64,000 nucleotides of DNA. Origin: Bradyrhizobium diazoefficiens. GTDB lineage: Bacteria > Pseudomonadota > Alphaproteobacteria > Rhizobiales > Xanthobacteraceae. The notes beneath the pieces are model-generated. The model saw only the letters and a program-made list of their open reading frames with translations, did no database searches and had not been told where the DNA came from. Position numbers and translations under genes: made by a program. Positions within the stretch are counted from its first letter, which is position 1, and each line of letters opens with the position of its first letter. Shown here piece after piece: positions 1 to 8,332 of this stretch. The DNA is taken from contig NZ_JAFCKW010000029.1 in the NCBI RefSeq assembly GCF_018129965.1, positions 1 to 64,000 of the forward strand, read 5' to 3'.

Positions 1-66
1 ACAGAAGCAAGTGCCCAGCGATTGGATCAGGCAAAAAGGGATTGACTTACTGAGGCCCGTTACAGA

Positions 67-149
67 AGCCCGGATGGAGCGCAGCGTAATCCGGGGCCGC
101 TGTCTCTTCAGCGCAAGCTTCCCGGATTTCGCTGCGCTCCATCCGGGCT
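67..149. repeat. Palindromic intergenic element
   Basis: Two perfect 20-bp inverted arms (67-86 and 130-149) flank a 43-base centre. Bases 67-86 begin AGCCCGGATGGAGC and the right arm is the exact reverse complement. A second copy of the same arm family lies at 15150-15235. This is a typical dispersed palindrome of Bradyrhizobium-like genomes; it could fold as RNA and act as a terminator for the Trm112 gene that ends at 159. Confidence 0.8.
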
Positions 150-158
150 ACAGGAACC

Positions 159-356
159 TCAATCGATCTTGCGCGCCTCTTCCGGCAGCATGATCGGGAT
201 GCCGTCGCGGATCGGGTAGGCGAGCCTGGCGCTGCGCGAGATCAGTTCCTGCCGCGCGGAATCGAATTCCAGCGGACCCTTGGTCAGCGGGCAGACCAGG
301 ATCTCCAGCAATTTGGGATCGACGCTGTTTTCGGGGCGTTCAGTGGGCGCGTTCAT
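159..356 (-). CDS. Trm112 family protein (UPF0434, YcaR-like)
   Basis: A 65-residue protein of the Trm112/YcaR family, whose eukaryotic members activate methyltransferases; the bacterial role is not settled. The family framework is clear: LLEILVCPLTKGPLEFD near residue 16 and YPIRDGIPIMLPEEAR near the C-terminus. Only one of the usual zinc-ligand cysteines (Cys22) remains, so zinc binding is doubtful. The ATG at 356 was chosen because it gives the family's usual length; an upstream in-frame ATG would add 34 unrelated residues. In many alphaproteobacteria this gene follows the thioredoxin/LON-domain pair; here a PepSY/cytochrome b pair on the other strand lies between them. Confidence 0.9.
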   Translation of the reverse strand: MNAPTERPENSVDPKLLEILVCPLTKGPLEFDSARQELISRSARLAYPIRDGIPIMLPEEARKID

Positions 357-678
357 CTGTGTCTCCGGCGATCGTTTGCCTCTAGCATAGAAAATCGCGG
401 CCGCCCATCGCGTCCGCCGACGCGGATGCCGCCCGCAGGACCGGCCATCGTCATCCATCGCGGCGGGCTATTCGCAGCCGCATTTCGCCCGTGAGACGTA
501 AAGCCGCATCGGCCGGTCAAATGCACGCTGCATGCGGACAGCGCTGATCTTTTCGCGGCCGTTAGAATTTCTCTAAGGCCTTCAAGCCCCAGCGTCGAGT
601 TGACTTCATCATCCCGTTTGCGTCCTTCGGTGACGCTGCGCGGCGTCGCGTAGCGCACAGGACAGAGGAGAAGAGTTC
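357..678. other. Intergenic region, divergent
   Basis: This 322-base gap separates the divergent Trm112-like and PepSY-like genes and must hold both promoters. I see no RNA gene, repeat or convincing open frame. A purine-rich GAGGAGAAGAG stretch just before 679 is the ribosome binding site of the next gene. Confidence 0.5.
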
Positions 679-957
679 GTGAACGTCATTCGTTGTGTCG
701 CCATTGCACTGACGATCGGAATTGGCACGGGAACGGCGGCGATGGCCGACGGTTTCAAGGACTGCACCAAGCTCGACAAGGCGTCGTGGAAGCCGGCCAG
801 CGAAGCCGAAGCCAAGGCCAAGGCGCTCGGCTACGAGGTACGCCGCTCCAAGATCGAAGGCTCGTGCTACGAGGTCTATGGCGTCAAGGAAGGCAAGCTC
901 TATGAGCTGTTCTACAGCCCCGAGGATCTCAGCCTGAAGCACACCATCGCCAAATAA
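679..957 (+). CDS. PepSY-domain-like small periplasmic protein
   Basis: A 92-residue exported protein. The first ~23 residues form a signal peptide ending at AMA-DG. The mature part (residues 24-92) has the PepSY-like pattern: a helix (AEAEAKAKALGYEVRRSKIE) followed by strands with SCYEVYGVKEGKLYELFY. It starts at GTG 679, preceded by a GAGGAG box. Only 13 bases separate it from the cytochrome b gene downstream, so the two are probably one transcript; PepSY proteins beside di-haem cytochrome b proteins are a recurrent pair in proteobacteria. The molecular function is unknown. Confidence 0.75.
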   Translation: MNVIRCVAIALTIGIGTGTAAMADGFKDCTKLDKASWKPASEAEAKAKALGYEVRRSKIEGSCYEVYGVKEGKLYELFYSPEDLSLKHTIAK

Positions 958-970
958 GTCAGATGAGAAG

Positions 971-1585
971 ATGGTCCCCGGCTTGATCGAGGAAGCGCTG
1001 CGAGAATCGCGCGGGGTGTCCGACGGCACCCCCGCGGATCGCACCGCTTCGCGGACCATCAAGGTCTGGGACCTGCCTCTCCGCCTCTGGCACTGGGCTC
1101 TCGCCGCCAGCGTTCTGGCGGCATGGTTCACGCCCACGGTCCATGACAGGGCTCATCGCATCATCGGCTATGCCGTGCTCGCGCTTCTCGCCTTCCGCCT
1201 CGTCTGGGGCGTCTGGGGCAGCCGCTATTCGCGCTTCCGCATGATCGGCGTCCGGCTTCGTGCCGCGCCGCGCTATCTCTGGAATCTGCGCCGCGGCATG
1301 ACCGGCCGCTATATCGGGCTCAATCCTGCCGGCACGTTGATGCTGGTGGCGCTGCTGCTGTCGCTCGCGCTATCGGCGATCACGGGCGCGCTGTCGGTGA
1401 CCACGACCTTCTTCGGCGTGTGGTGGATCGAGGACACGCATGCCTGGGCATCGGATGCGGTCATGGTGCTGGTGGTGCTGCACGTCGCCGGCGTCGTGCT
1501 GATGGGGCTGCTCCAGCGCGAGAACCTGATCCGCGCCATGTTCACCGGCCGCAAGCGCATTCGCGGTCATCAGCAGGGCGCTTAA
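971..1585 (+). CDS. Cytochrome b561-type membrane protein
   Basis: A 204-residue inner-membrane cytochrome b (Ni-hydrogenase b subunit/b561 superfamily) expected to carry two b haems and move electrons between the quinone pool and a periplasmic partner. Four hydrophobic segments lie at about 40-56, 64-83, 122-143 and 160-181. Candidate haem ligands are His41 in LRLWHWALA, His62 in DRAHRIIGY, His157 in EDTHAW and His171 in VVLHVAGV. The first ~28 residues are not membrane-like; a GTG at 1016 is an alternative start. It follows the PepSY-like gene, which may be its periplasmic partner. Confidence 0.85.
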   Translation: MVPGLIEEALRESRGVSDGTPADRTASRTIKVWDLPLRLWHWALAASVLAAWFTPTVHDRAHRIIGYAVLALLAFRLVWGVWGSRYSRFRMIGVRLRAAPRYLWNLRRGMTGRYIGLNPAGTLMLVALLLSLALSAITGALSVTTTFFGVWWIEDTHAWASDAVMVLVVLHVAGVVLMGLLQRENLIRAMFTGRKRIRGHQQGA

Positions 1586-1601
1586 GGCGACACTCTCTCC
1601 C

Positions 1602-1675
1602 TGTCATGGCCGGGCTTGACCCGGCCATCCACGCCTTTTTTGGGTCCGCGAAACGTGGATGCGCGGGCATGACGG
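1602..1675. repeat. Palindromic element in convergent gap
   Basis: Starts TGTCATGGCCGGGCTTGACC and ends GCGCGGGCATGACGG, so the ends are imperfect inverted repeats with internal smaller palindromes (GGCCGGG...CCCGGCC). It occupies the gap between the converging cytochrome b and LON-domain genes and is one of about ten related copies in the window. A bidirectional terminator role is plausible. Confidence 0.75.
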
Positions 1676-1695
1676 CGTTTGTCGCGCGACTGAAC

Positions 1696-2373
1696 TCACT
1701 GCAGCGGCGGGTCGCCGCTGGTGCGCTTCTTGGCGAGGTCCATCTCGGTGACCGCGATCAAAATCTCGGCGCGGGTTTTCAGATCCATCGCCTCCAGCAT
1801 CGCTTGTTTCTCGGCGGGGCCATAGGGCGACATCATCGCCAGTGCGTTGACCAGGGCTTCATTGGGCGCGCTTTCGACGCCCTCCCAATCGACCTTGAGA
1901 TTGTTGGCCTTCAGGAAGTCCGCGAGCACCGTCAACAGCGCCTCGCGATCGACCTCGTCCTCGCCCTTGCGCGCGGTGAAGTCGTCGATGAAGGCGAAGA
2001 AATCCACCTTGCACTGCCGGTAGGCGGTGAGCACTTCCAGCTCCTCGATCACCTTGAAGCGCGCCACGCCGGTGAGTTCGAGAATGTAGCGGCCATCGCC
2101 GGATTCGGCGAGTTGGGTGATGCGGCCGACACAGCCGACGCGGAACAGCGCCGGCTTGTCGGAATTCTTCGGCGAATGCGCCGCGTCCGGCTGGATCATG
2201 CCGATCAGGCGATGGCCGTCACGGAAGGAATCGTCGATCATCGCGAGGTAGCGCGGCTCGAAGATATTGAGCGGCATCTGGCCGCGCGGCAACAGCAGCG
2301 CGCCGGGCAGCGGAAACACCGGGATGATCTCCGGAAGGTCGGCGGGCCCGCGATATTCGATGTTGATCGGCAT
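1696..2373 (-). CDS. LON peptidase substrate-binding domain protein
   Basis: A 225-residue stand-alone LON N-terminal (substrate-recognition) domain without AAA or protease domains. The family core is visible: LPEIIPVFPLPGALLLPRGQMPLNIFEPRYLAMIDD over residues 13-48, then GCVGRITQLAESGDGRYILELTGVARFKV around 80-110. These proteins are soluble and of unknown cellular role. The gene lies 100 bases downstream of the thioredoxin-TPR gene on the same strand, the usual alphaproteobacterial order. The ATG at 2373 gives the standard family N-terminus. Confidence 0.92.
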   Translation of the reverse strand: MPINIEYRGPADLPEIIPVFPLPGALLLPRGQMPLNIFEPRYLAMIDDSFRDGHRLIGMIQPDAAHSPKNSDKPALFRVGCVGRITQLAESGDGRYILELTGVARFKVIEELEVLTAYRQCKVDFFAFIDDFTARKGEDEVDREALLTVLADFLKANNLKVDWEGVESAPNEALVNALAMMSPYGPAEKQAMLEAMDLKTRAEILIAVTEMDLAKKRTSGDPPLQ

Positions 2374-2473
2374 CTGCTGCGCGGTCCCCGGTTGACGTGA
2401 TCAGCCCTGCTATAGCCAGATACGGAAAATGCCGAAGCGGTTTCCTGAAAAAGATCGTGCGCGGGCAGCCGCC

Positions 2474-3397
2474 TCAGGAGAACAGGATCGTCGACAGGCG
2501 CTTGCGTCCCTCGACCGTCGCCTCATCCGTGCCGCCCCAGGCCTCGAAGAACTGCACGAGCTGCTTGCGGGCGCCGTCATCGTTCCATTTGCGGTCGCGC
2601 TTGACGATTGCGAGCAGCTGTTCGGTGGCCGCGGCCCGGTTGCCCTGCGCGTTGAGCGCGGTCGCAAGGTCGAAACGGGCCTGATGATCGAGCGGGTTTG
2701 CGGCGACTTTCTGTTCCAGTTCGGCCACCGGACCCAGCTGCTCCGCCTGTTCGGCCAGATCGATCGCGGTCTGCACGGCCTTCACCGCGGGATCGTTGCG
2801 CTTGGATTCCGGGACCATGGCGAGCGTCTGCTTGGCCTGCTCCATCGCACCGGACATGGCGTAGCATTTCGCAAGGCCCGCCAGGGCGGCGATGTTGGTC
2901 GATTCGAGCTGGAGCACCTCGGCATAGATCTGCGCGGCCGCCGGAGCATCGCCCTCGGCGAGCACGGCCTCGGCCTCCTGAAGGATTTCGGCAATATTCG
3001 GCTCGCCCGGCGCGGTGACGCCCTTGGTCAGCTTGTCGATGAAGGCGTTGAGCTGGCTCTCGGGCACGGCGCCCATGAAACCGTCGGCCGGCTGGCCGTT
3101 GACGAAGGCGATCACGGCTGGGATCGACTGGATGCCCATCTGGCCGGGGATCGCCGGGTGCTGGTCGATGTTCATCTTGACCAGCTTGACCTTGCCCTTG
3201 GCGGCCCTGACCGCCTTCTCCAGCACGGGAGTGAGCTGCTTGCAGGGGCCGCACCACTCCGCCCAGAAGTCGATCAGCACCGGCTGGCGCTTCGATTCCT
3301 CGATGACGTCCTTCACGAAGGTCTGGGTGGTGGTGTCCTTGATCAGATCGGCTGCAGCCGGGCCCGGCGCTCCGTTACCCTGGTCGATGATCGTCAC
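2474..3397 (-). CDS. trxA: Thioredoxin-TPR protein (YbbN/CnoX-like co-chaperone)
   Basis: A 307-residue cytoplasmic protein with an N-terminal thioredoxin fold (about residues 20-125) and a C-terminal all-helical TPR-like region (about 140-300), the architecture of YbbN/CnoX chaperedoxins. The redox motif WCGPC is intact (Cys49, Cys52), unlike E. coli YbbN, so it should still do disulphide chemistry. I chose the GTG at 3397 because a GAGGGGA box lies at good spacing; an upstream ATG at 3415 would put that box inside the gene. It heads a probable operon with the LON-domain gene. Confidence 0.9.
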   Translation of the reverse strand: MTIIDQGNGAPGPAAADLIKDTTTQTFVKDVIEESKRQPVLIDFWAEWCGPCKQLTPVLEKAVRAAKGKVKLVKMNIDQHPAIPGQMGIQSIPAVIAFVNGQPADGFMGAVPESQLNAFIDKLTKGVTAPGEPNIAEILQEAEAVLAEGDAPAAAQIYAEVLQLESTNIAALAGLAKCYAMSGAMEQAKQTLAMVPESKRNDPAVKAVQTAIDLAEQAEQLGPVAELEQKVAANPLDHQARFDLATALNAQGNRAAATEQLLAIVKRDRKWNDDGARKQLVQFFEAWGGTDEATVEGRKRLSTILFS

Positions 3398-3672
3398 GGG
3401 ATCCCCTCGTCTCATGTCTGGAATGGCGGGTCTTTAGCACGTCGCCCATTCATATGCTTTGCTATGAGCCCTAAAATTGGGCCGGGCCGGCCGAATTTCA
3501 ATGCGAGGGCCATGATTCGGCGGCTCCGCGGCATTTTTGGGCGATCGGGCCGGTTTTGGGGTCCATTTAGGCCGGAAGATGCGAATTGAGGCCGCCGGTA
3601 CCTGTTGCATTCGGCCTCCGCTTTTGGCATACGACAGCCGTTGCCGGCGCAGTCATGCGACCGACACAGGAT

Positions 3673-3747
<75 letters not shown>

Positions 3748-3823
3748 GTTTTTCCCAGAGCATCCAGCCAGACCGGGTCAGGCCGTGGTCATCCACGTCG
3801 CTGGCGGCTGCATGGGGTCCGAT

Positions 3824-4810
3824 ATGACAATCCTGGTCACCGGCAGTGCGGGTCATCTCGGGGAGGGCATTCTGCGGACGCTTCGCGGGTGCGGATCACC
3901 TGCGCGCGGGATCGATCTGAAGCCCTCGCCCTTCACGGACGCCATGGGCTCGATCGTCGACCCTGATTTCGTGCGGCGCCAGATGGACGGCGTCACCGCC
4001 GTGATCCACACCGCGACGCTGCACAAGCCGCATGTGGCGACCCACAGCAAGCAGGATTTCATCGATACCAACGTCACCGGCACGCTCAATCTGCTTCAGG
4101 CAGCCGCCTCTGCTGGCGTGAACAGCTTCGTCTTCACCAGCACCACCAGCGCGTTCGGCTCGCAGCTTCGGCCGGAGGCCGGGCAGGCGGCGGTGTGGGT
4201 CACCGAGGATCTGCCGCCGGTGCCGAAGAACATCTACGGCGCCACCAAGCTGATGGCCGAAAATCTGTGTGAGTTGTTTGTTCGCGAGCGCGGGCTGCCT
4301 GTCGTGGTCTTGAGAACCTCGCGCTTCTTTCCGGAAGACGATGACGATCCGGCGATGCGGTCGGCTTATCCGCCGGAGAACGCGCAAGCCAACGAACTGC
4401 TCTATCGCCGGCTCGACATCGCCGACGCGGTGAGCGCCCATCTGCTCGCCGTCGAACGAGCACCGCAGATCGGTTTCGGCCGCTACATCGTCTCGGCGAC
4501 GAGCCCGTTCGAGCAACGGCATCTCGCGACGCTCGCGCGCGACGCGGCCGCCGTCGTGCGCGAGCTTTATCCGGATTGCACGCAACTCTATGCCGCGCGT
4601 AGCTGGCGGCTATTCCCTTCGATCGACCGTGTCTATGTCAACGAACGCGCACGGCGCGAGCTTGGCTGGCGGCCTGAGTTCGACTTCGCGCATGTGCTGA
4701 ACTGCCTGCGCGCGGGCCTTGATTTTCGCAGCGAGCTGGCGCGCGCAGTCGGATCGAAGGGCTACCATGACACGGTGTTCGACGACGGACCCTATCCCAT
4801 CGTCACGTAA
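3824..4810 (+). CDS. NAD-dependent epimerase/dehydratase (extended SDR)
   Basis: A 328-residue extended short-chain dehydrogenase/reductase. The Rossmann motif GSAGHLG is at residues 7-13, the catalytic pair Tyr138/Lys142 sits in YGATK, and FTSTTSAFG before it supplies the Ser/Thr of the triad. The family acts on nucleotide sugars or related carbonyl substrates; nothing here fixes the substrate. I chose ATG 3824 because it puts the dinucleotide motif at the N-terminus as usual; ATG 3812 and GTG 3785 are in frame upstream. It is a single gene behind tRNA-Gly. Confidence 0.85.
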   Translation: MTILVTGSAGHLGEGILRTLRGCGSPARGIDLKPSPFTDAMGSIVDPDFVRRQMDGVTAVIHTATLHKPHVATHSKQDFIDTNVTGTLNLLQAAASAGVNSFVFTSTTSAFGSQLRPEAGQAAVWVTEDLPPVPKNIYGATKLMAENLCELFVRERGLPVVVLRTSRFFPEDDDDPAMRSAYPPENAQANELLYRRLDIADAVSAHLLAVERAPQIGFGRYIVSATSPFEQRHLATLARDAAAVVRELYPDCTQLYAARSWRLFPSIDRVYVNERARRELGWRPEFDFAHVLNCLRAGLDFRSELARAVGSKGYHDTVFDDGPYPIVT

Positions 4811-5188
4811 GCGCCGCAATCGCGGTTTCGCTCGACGTGTCAGATGCCTGACCGGATTTACCGGACGCAACGTCGTCTGACCCGTTCTACTGTGCATGGG
4901 GTTGTTTTCGCTTTTTGGTTCGAAACGTCATTCCGCTGCCTTCCAATCAACCGCACGCGATCGATTCCGCGGTGCAGCGAGATCATTCTCGCCGCCTGTC
5001 TCGCGTTGAAAGACAATCCGTCTCAACTTTCAACGCGTGCAACCGCAGCGAACGCGACGCGCTTCTCACCGCCCGCAGATGTGCTAACCTTTTTGCGTCT
5101 GCCTCGTGCGGCGGACCCGACTTCGCCTCTCGACGAGACATAACAAAATAACGTGCAGCCCTGACGGCTGCCTTAGGGGAGTGACGCG
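4811..5188. other. Intergenic region
   Basis: This 378-base gap precedes the sugar dehydrogenase gene. Base composition is slightly lower in GC than the flanks. No RNA gene, palindrome or credible reading frame was recognised; the dehydrogenase ribosome binding site (TTAGGGGAGTGA) lies at its right end. Confidence 0.5.
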
Positions 5189-6457
5189 ATGACATCGATG
5201 TTCCATCGATCCGTGTTGGCGCTTGCAGCGGTTGCCCTTCTTGCGGGAACCAGTCTTGGCAACGCGCAGGACAAGAGCAAACCGCTGAAGAAATATGAAT
5301 CCGGCACCAAGGAGTTCTGGACCCATCCGCCGGATGACTGGTTCCTCGGCGACGAGACTGAGGCGCAGAAGGGCCTCGCGCCGCCGTCGGGTCCGCCGAC
5401 CGGTGCGTCGGAGGCCGAGCTCGCGGCGATGATGAAGAAGATCAAGCTGCCGGCCGGCTTCAAGATCGAGGTCTATGCGCCCGGCGTTCTCGCGGCGCGG
5501 CAGATGGCCTGGGGTGACAAGGGCACGCTATTCGTCGGCTCGTTCGGCCTCGGCAACGTCTATGCCATCACGGACAACAACGGAAAGAAAGAGGTCAAGA
5601 CCATCCTCAAGGGGCTGAACATGCCCACCGGTCTCGCCTTCCGGGATGGCGCGCTCTACGTCATCGCGGTCGACAAGCTGATCCGCTACGACAACGCCGA
5701 AGCCAATCTGGACAAGCTCGGCGACGGCAAGGTCGTCTATGACGACATGCCGTCCTATGCCGCGCATGGCTGGAAGTACATCGCGGTCGACAAGGACGGC
5801 TTTTTCTATCTGCCGTTCGGACCGCCCTTCAACGTCGGCATTCCCCCGACCAGCGTGTCGCAGATCCGGCGCGTCGATCCCAGGACCGGCAATGCCGAGA
5901 TCTATGCGCTCGGCGTTCGCAACTCGGTCGGCGGCGACGTCGATCCGCGCACCGGCAAATACTGGTTCACCGAGAACGCGCGCGACTGGGTCAGCGACGA
6001 TCTGCCCTCAGACAAGCTGAACATGATCTCGAAGATGGGCGAGCATTTCGGCTATCCCTATTGCCACCAGGGCGACATGCCCGACCCGAAGTTCGCGATG
6101 GGCCACAAATGCTCCGAGTTCACGCCGCCGGTGCTGAATCTCGGCGCGCATGTCGCTCCGCTCGGGATGAAGTTCTATACCGGCGACCAGTTTCCGCCTG
6201 AGTACAAGAACAACATCCTGATCGCCGAACACGGCTCGTGGAATCGTCACAAGTACCAGGGCGCGCGCATCATGCGCGTCACGGTCGGGCCCGACGGCAA
6301 GAACGCCAAGCAGGAGGTGTTCGCCTCCGGCTGGCTCGAGGGCGACCAGGGCTATCTCGGCCGTCCCAACGACATCATCCTCGCCAAGGATGGTTCGATT
6401 CTCGTCGCCGACGACTGGGCCGGCGCGATCTACCGCATCAGCTACAGCAAGAAGTAG
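5189..6457 (+). CDS. PQQ-dependent sugar dehydrogenase / sorbosone dehydrogenase family
   Basis: A 422-residue periplasmic protein with a cleavable signal peptide (about 1-26, ending GNAQ) and a six-bladed propeller of the soluble glucose/sorbosone dehydrogenase family. Visible family pieces are KLPAGFKIEVYAPGVLAARQM, GTLFVGSFGLGNVYA, LGVRNSVGGDVDPRTG, WFTENARDW and IAEHGSWNR. The enzyme would oxidise a sugar or aldose-type alcohol in the periplasm using PQQ. The next gene, 188 bases away on the same strand, encodes a dihaem cytochrome c that could accept the electrons. The actual substrate is unknown. Confidence 0.88.
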   Translation: MTSMFHRSVLALAAVALLAGTSLGNAQDKSKPLKKYESGTKEFWTHPPDDWFLGDETEAQKGLAPPSGPPTGASEAELAAMMKKIKLPAGFKIEVYAPGVLAARQMAWGDKGTLFVGSFGLGNVYAITDNNGKKEVKTILKGLNMPTGLAFRDGALYVIAVDKLIRYDNAEANLDKLGDGKVVYDDMPSYAAHGWKYIAVDKDGFFYLPFGPPFNVGIPPTSVSQIRRVDPRTGNAEIYALGVRNSVGGDVDPRTGKYWFTENARDWVSDDLPSDKLNMISKMGEHFGYPYCHQGDMPDPKFAMGHKCSEFTPPVLNLGAHVAPLGMKFYTGDQFPPEYKNNILIAEHGSWNRHKYQGARIMRVTVGPDGKNAKQEVFASGWLEGDQGYLGRPNDIILAKDGSILVADDWAGAIYRISYSKK

Positions 6458-6540
6458 CGCACGCGGATCCGGGGCTGCGCTGGCCGAAAGGCGACGCAGC
6501 CTCTTTCGTTTCATGCGAACACTCGCATGCGGAACACGTT

Positions 6541-6628
6541 CGTCATGCCCGGACTTGATCCGGGCATCCATCAAACAAGAAACGCCTTCAAAACGGGATG
6601 GATTGCCGGGTCAAGCCCGGCAATGACA
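6541..6628. repeat. Palindromic intergenic element
   Basis: Two small palindromes, GCCCGGACTTGATCCGGGC and GCCGGGTCAAGCCCGGC, sit inside outer arms CGTCATGCC and GGCAATGACA. It is the same family as 1602-1675 and 47792-47872, here between two co-directional genes. Confidence 0.75.
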
Positions 6629-6645
6629 ATCGGAGAAAATCATCC

Positions 6646-7227
6646 ATGCGGATTGTCGTTTTCGGATTGCTATCGGCCGCGCTCTTGTTGATTCCATCGT
6701 CGCAAGCCGCCGACAATGCCGCGATCAAGGACAAGGCGGCGGCCTGCGCCGGCTGTCACGGCGAGAACGGCATCTCGCAGACCGAGAACATTCCTTCACT
6801 GGCCGGGCAGCCTGATCAGTTCATCCAGTGGCAATTGGTGTTCTTCCGCGCCGGCTCGCGCAAGAACGAGCAGATGCAGCCGATCGCCGAGGACATCACC
6901 AACGAGGACATCCGCAATTTCGGCGCCTATTTTTCGCAGATGACGCCGCCGAAGGCAGCGGACGACAGCGATCCGGACCTGTCGAGCAAGGGCGCGCAAG
7001 TCGCGGCCGGCCGCCGCTGCGGCTCATGCCACACCGACAGCTTTGCCGGCACCAAGGGCGTTGCGCGGCTCGCTGGTCAGCGTGAGGAATACCTCGTCAA
7101 GGCCCTGCACGACTACAAGGCCGGCGCGCGGATCGGCGGCGGCGTCGCCGCGATGGCCGATGTCGCCTATCACATGAGCGACGAAGAGATCACGGCCGTC
7201 TCGCACTATCTGGCGAATTTCAAATAG
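6646..7227 (+). CDS. Dihaem cytochrome c (cytochrome c4-like)
   Basis: A 193-residue periplasmic cytochrome with a signal peptide (about 1-22, ending SSQA-AD) and two class I cytochrome c domains. Haem motifs are CAGCH at 34-38 and CGSCH at 125-129. Candidate axial methionines lie in the NEQMQPIAEDIT region of domain 1 and the AAMADVAYHMSDEEI region of domain 2. It lies directly after the PQQ-type dehydrogenase and is the natural candidate for its electron acceptor. ATG 6646 puts the signal peptide at the N-terminus. Confidence 0.92.
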   Translation: MRIVVFGLLSAALLLIPSSQAADNAAIKDKAAACAGCHGENGISQTENIPSLAGQPDQFIQWQLVFFRAGSRKNEQMQPIAEDITNEDIRNFGAYFSQMTPPKAADDSDPDLSSKGAQVAAGRRCGSCHTDSFAGTKGVARLAGQREEYLVKALHDYKAGARIGGGVAAMADVAYHMSDEEITAVSHYLANFK

Positions 7228-7240
7228 TGCGGCAAGCTCC

Positions 7241-7284
7241 GCTGTCGTCCCGGGCTCGCGCCATGCGCGCCCCGGGATGACAGC
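7241..7284. terminator. Hairpin between convergent genes
   Basis: GCTGTCGTCCCGGG and CCCGGGATGACAGC form a 14-bp stem with one G-T pair and a GC-rich 16-base loop. It fills the short gap between the converging cytochrome c and panE genes, so it can serve both. No T-run follows, so it may work as a structure or a repeat rather than a classical Rho-independent terminator. Confidence 0.6.
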
Positions 7285-7295
7285 TGAGTGTGGAA

Positions 7296-8219
7296 TTAGC
7301 CCGCCCGCTGCTTCTCATACGCCTTCAAATGCGTATACGCGATCCGCAGCTTCGGCACCGGCACCTTGGCGGCATCGGCGCGCGCGATGAGGTCGCCGAT
7401 GACGTGGTCGGCCTCGACCGGGAGGCCCGCCTTGATGTCGCGGAACATCGAGGCGGTCATCGGCGAGCCCTCGGTAGTGATGTTGCCCTTGACGCGCTCG
7501 AAGAACGGACCGCCGGGCGCATAGCCCGCTGCGGCGGCTATCGCGCTGGTCTCGTCCAGCATGCCGAGCAGGAAGTCCCTGCCGCCGGGGGCGGCGAGGA
7601 TGTTGCCGACGGAGGTGCGCATCAGGCTGGTGCTTGCCGCGAGCGAGGAGAGGAACACCCACTTCTCCCACATGTCCTGCATGATGTTCTGGCTGGCGGT
7701 GGCGCCGTTGATGGCGCCCTTGAAGGCCTCGTCGATCGCCTTGACCCGGTCGGACATCCTGCCGTCACGCTCGCCGAAATTGAGCGACTGCATCGGCTGG
7801 AGCTGCACCACCTCGCGCTTCTCGTTCAGCGTCGCGGCGATGGCGCAGAGGCCGCCGAGCACGCGCTCCTTGCCAAATTTCTCATCGAGCGTGTCGAGAT
7901 GCTTCATACCGTTGAGCATCGGGATGATGGCCGTATCAGGCCCGACCGCCGGCGCAAACGATTTGATGGCGTCGTCGAGATCGAACGCCTTGCAGCTCAG
8001 CAGCACGACGTCGAATTTTTCCGCGAGCTTGTCGGCCTGCACGGTCGGAGGATTCTTCAAGGTCACGTCGCCGTTCGGGCTCTTGATGACGAGGCCGGCG
8101 CTTGCGAGCTCGCTGGCGCGCTTCGGGCGGACCAGGAAGGTGACGTCGCGGCCGGCCTGCAAAAGCCTGCCGCCGAAATAGCCGCCGATGGCGCCGGCGC
8201 CGACCACGAGGATACGCAT
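7296..8219 (-). CDS. panE: 2-dehydropantoate 2-reductase
   Basis: A 307-residue ketopantoate reductase family protein that reduces ketopantoate to pantoate with NADPH in coenzyme A synthesis. The N-terminal Rossmann motif GAGAIGGYFGG (residues 7-17) and the LLSCKAFDLDDAI segment are present; the C-terminal helical domain carries the WEKWVFLSSLAA segment with the conserved lysine and FRDIKAGLPVEADHVIGD near the end. Bacteria often carry several paralogues, so another 2-oxoacid could be the substrate. ATG 8219 begins at the dinucleotide motif. Confidence 0.85.
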   Translation of the reverse strand: MRILVVGAGAIGGYFGGRLLQAGRDVTFLVRPKRASELASAGLVIKSPNGDVTLKNPPTVQADKLAEKFDVVLLSCKAFDLDDAIKSFAPAVGPDTAIIPMLNGMKHLDTLDEKFGKERVLGGLCAIAATLNEKREVVQLQPMQSLNFGERDGRMSDRVKAIDEAFKGAINGATASQNIMQDMWEKWVFLSSLAASTSLMRTSVGNILAAPGGRDFLLGMLDETSAIAAAAGYAPGGPFFERVKGNITTEGSPMTASMFRDIKAGLPVEADHVIGDLIARADAAKVPVPKLRIAYTHLKAYEKQRAG

Positions 8220-8332
8220 GGGGTTGTCCTTTTTGTTGCTCTTGGCGACCCATCTATAATCGGCCTTGCGCGCGAAGCGAAGCAATCCGGAATGTTGCCG
8301 CGATCACATTCTGTCGCCAGGCAATGCGCGGG

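Noticed and set aside
4844..5151. Two overlapping ~78-99 codon frames in the gap before the sugar dehydrogenase
   Set aside because: No ribosome binding site, no domain, and codon use unlike the neighbours.
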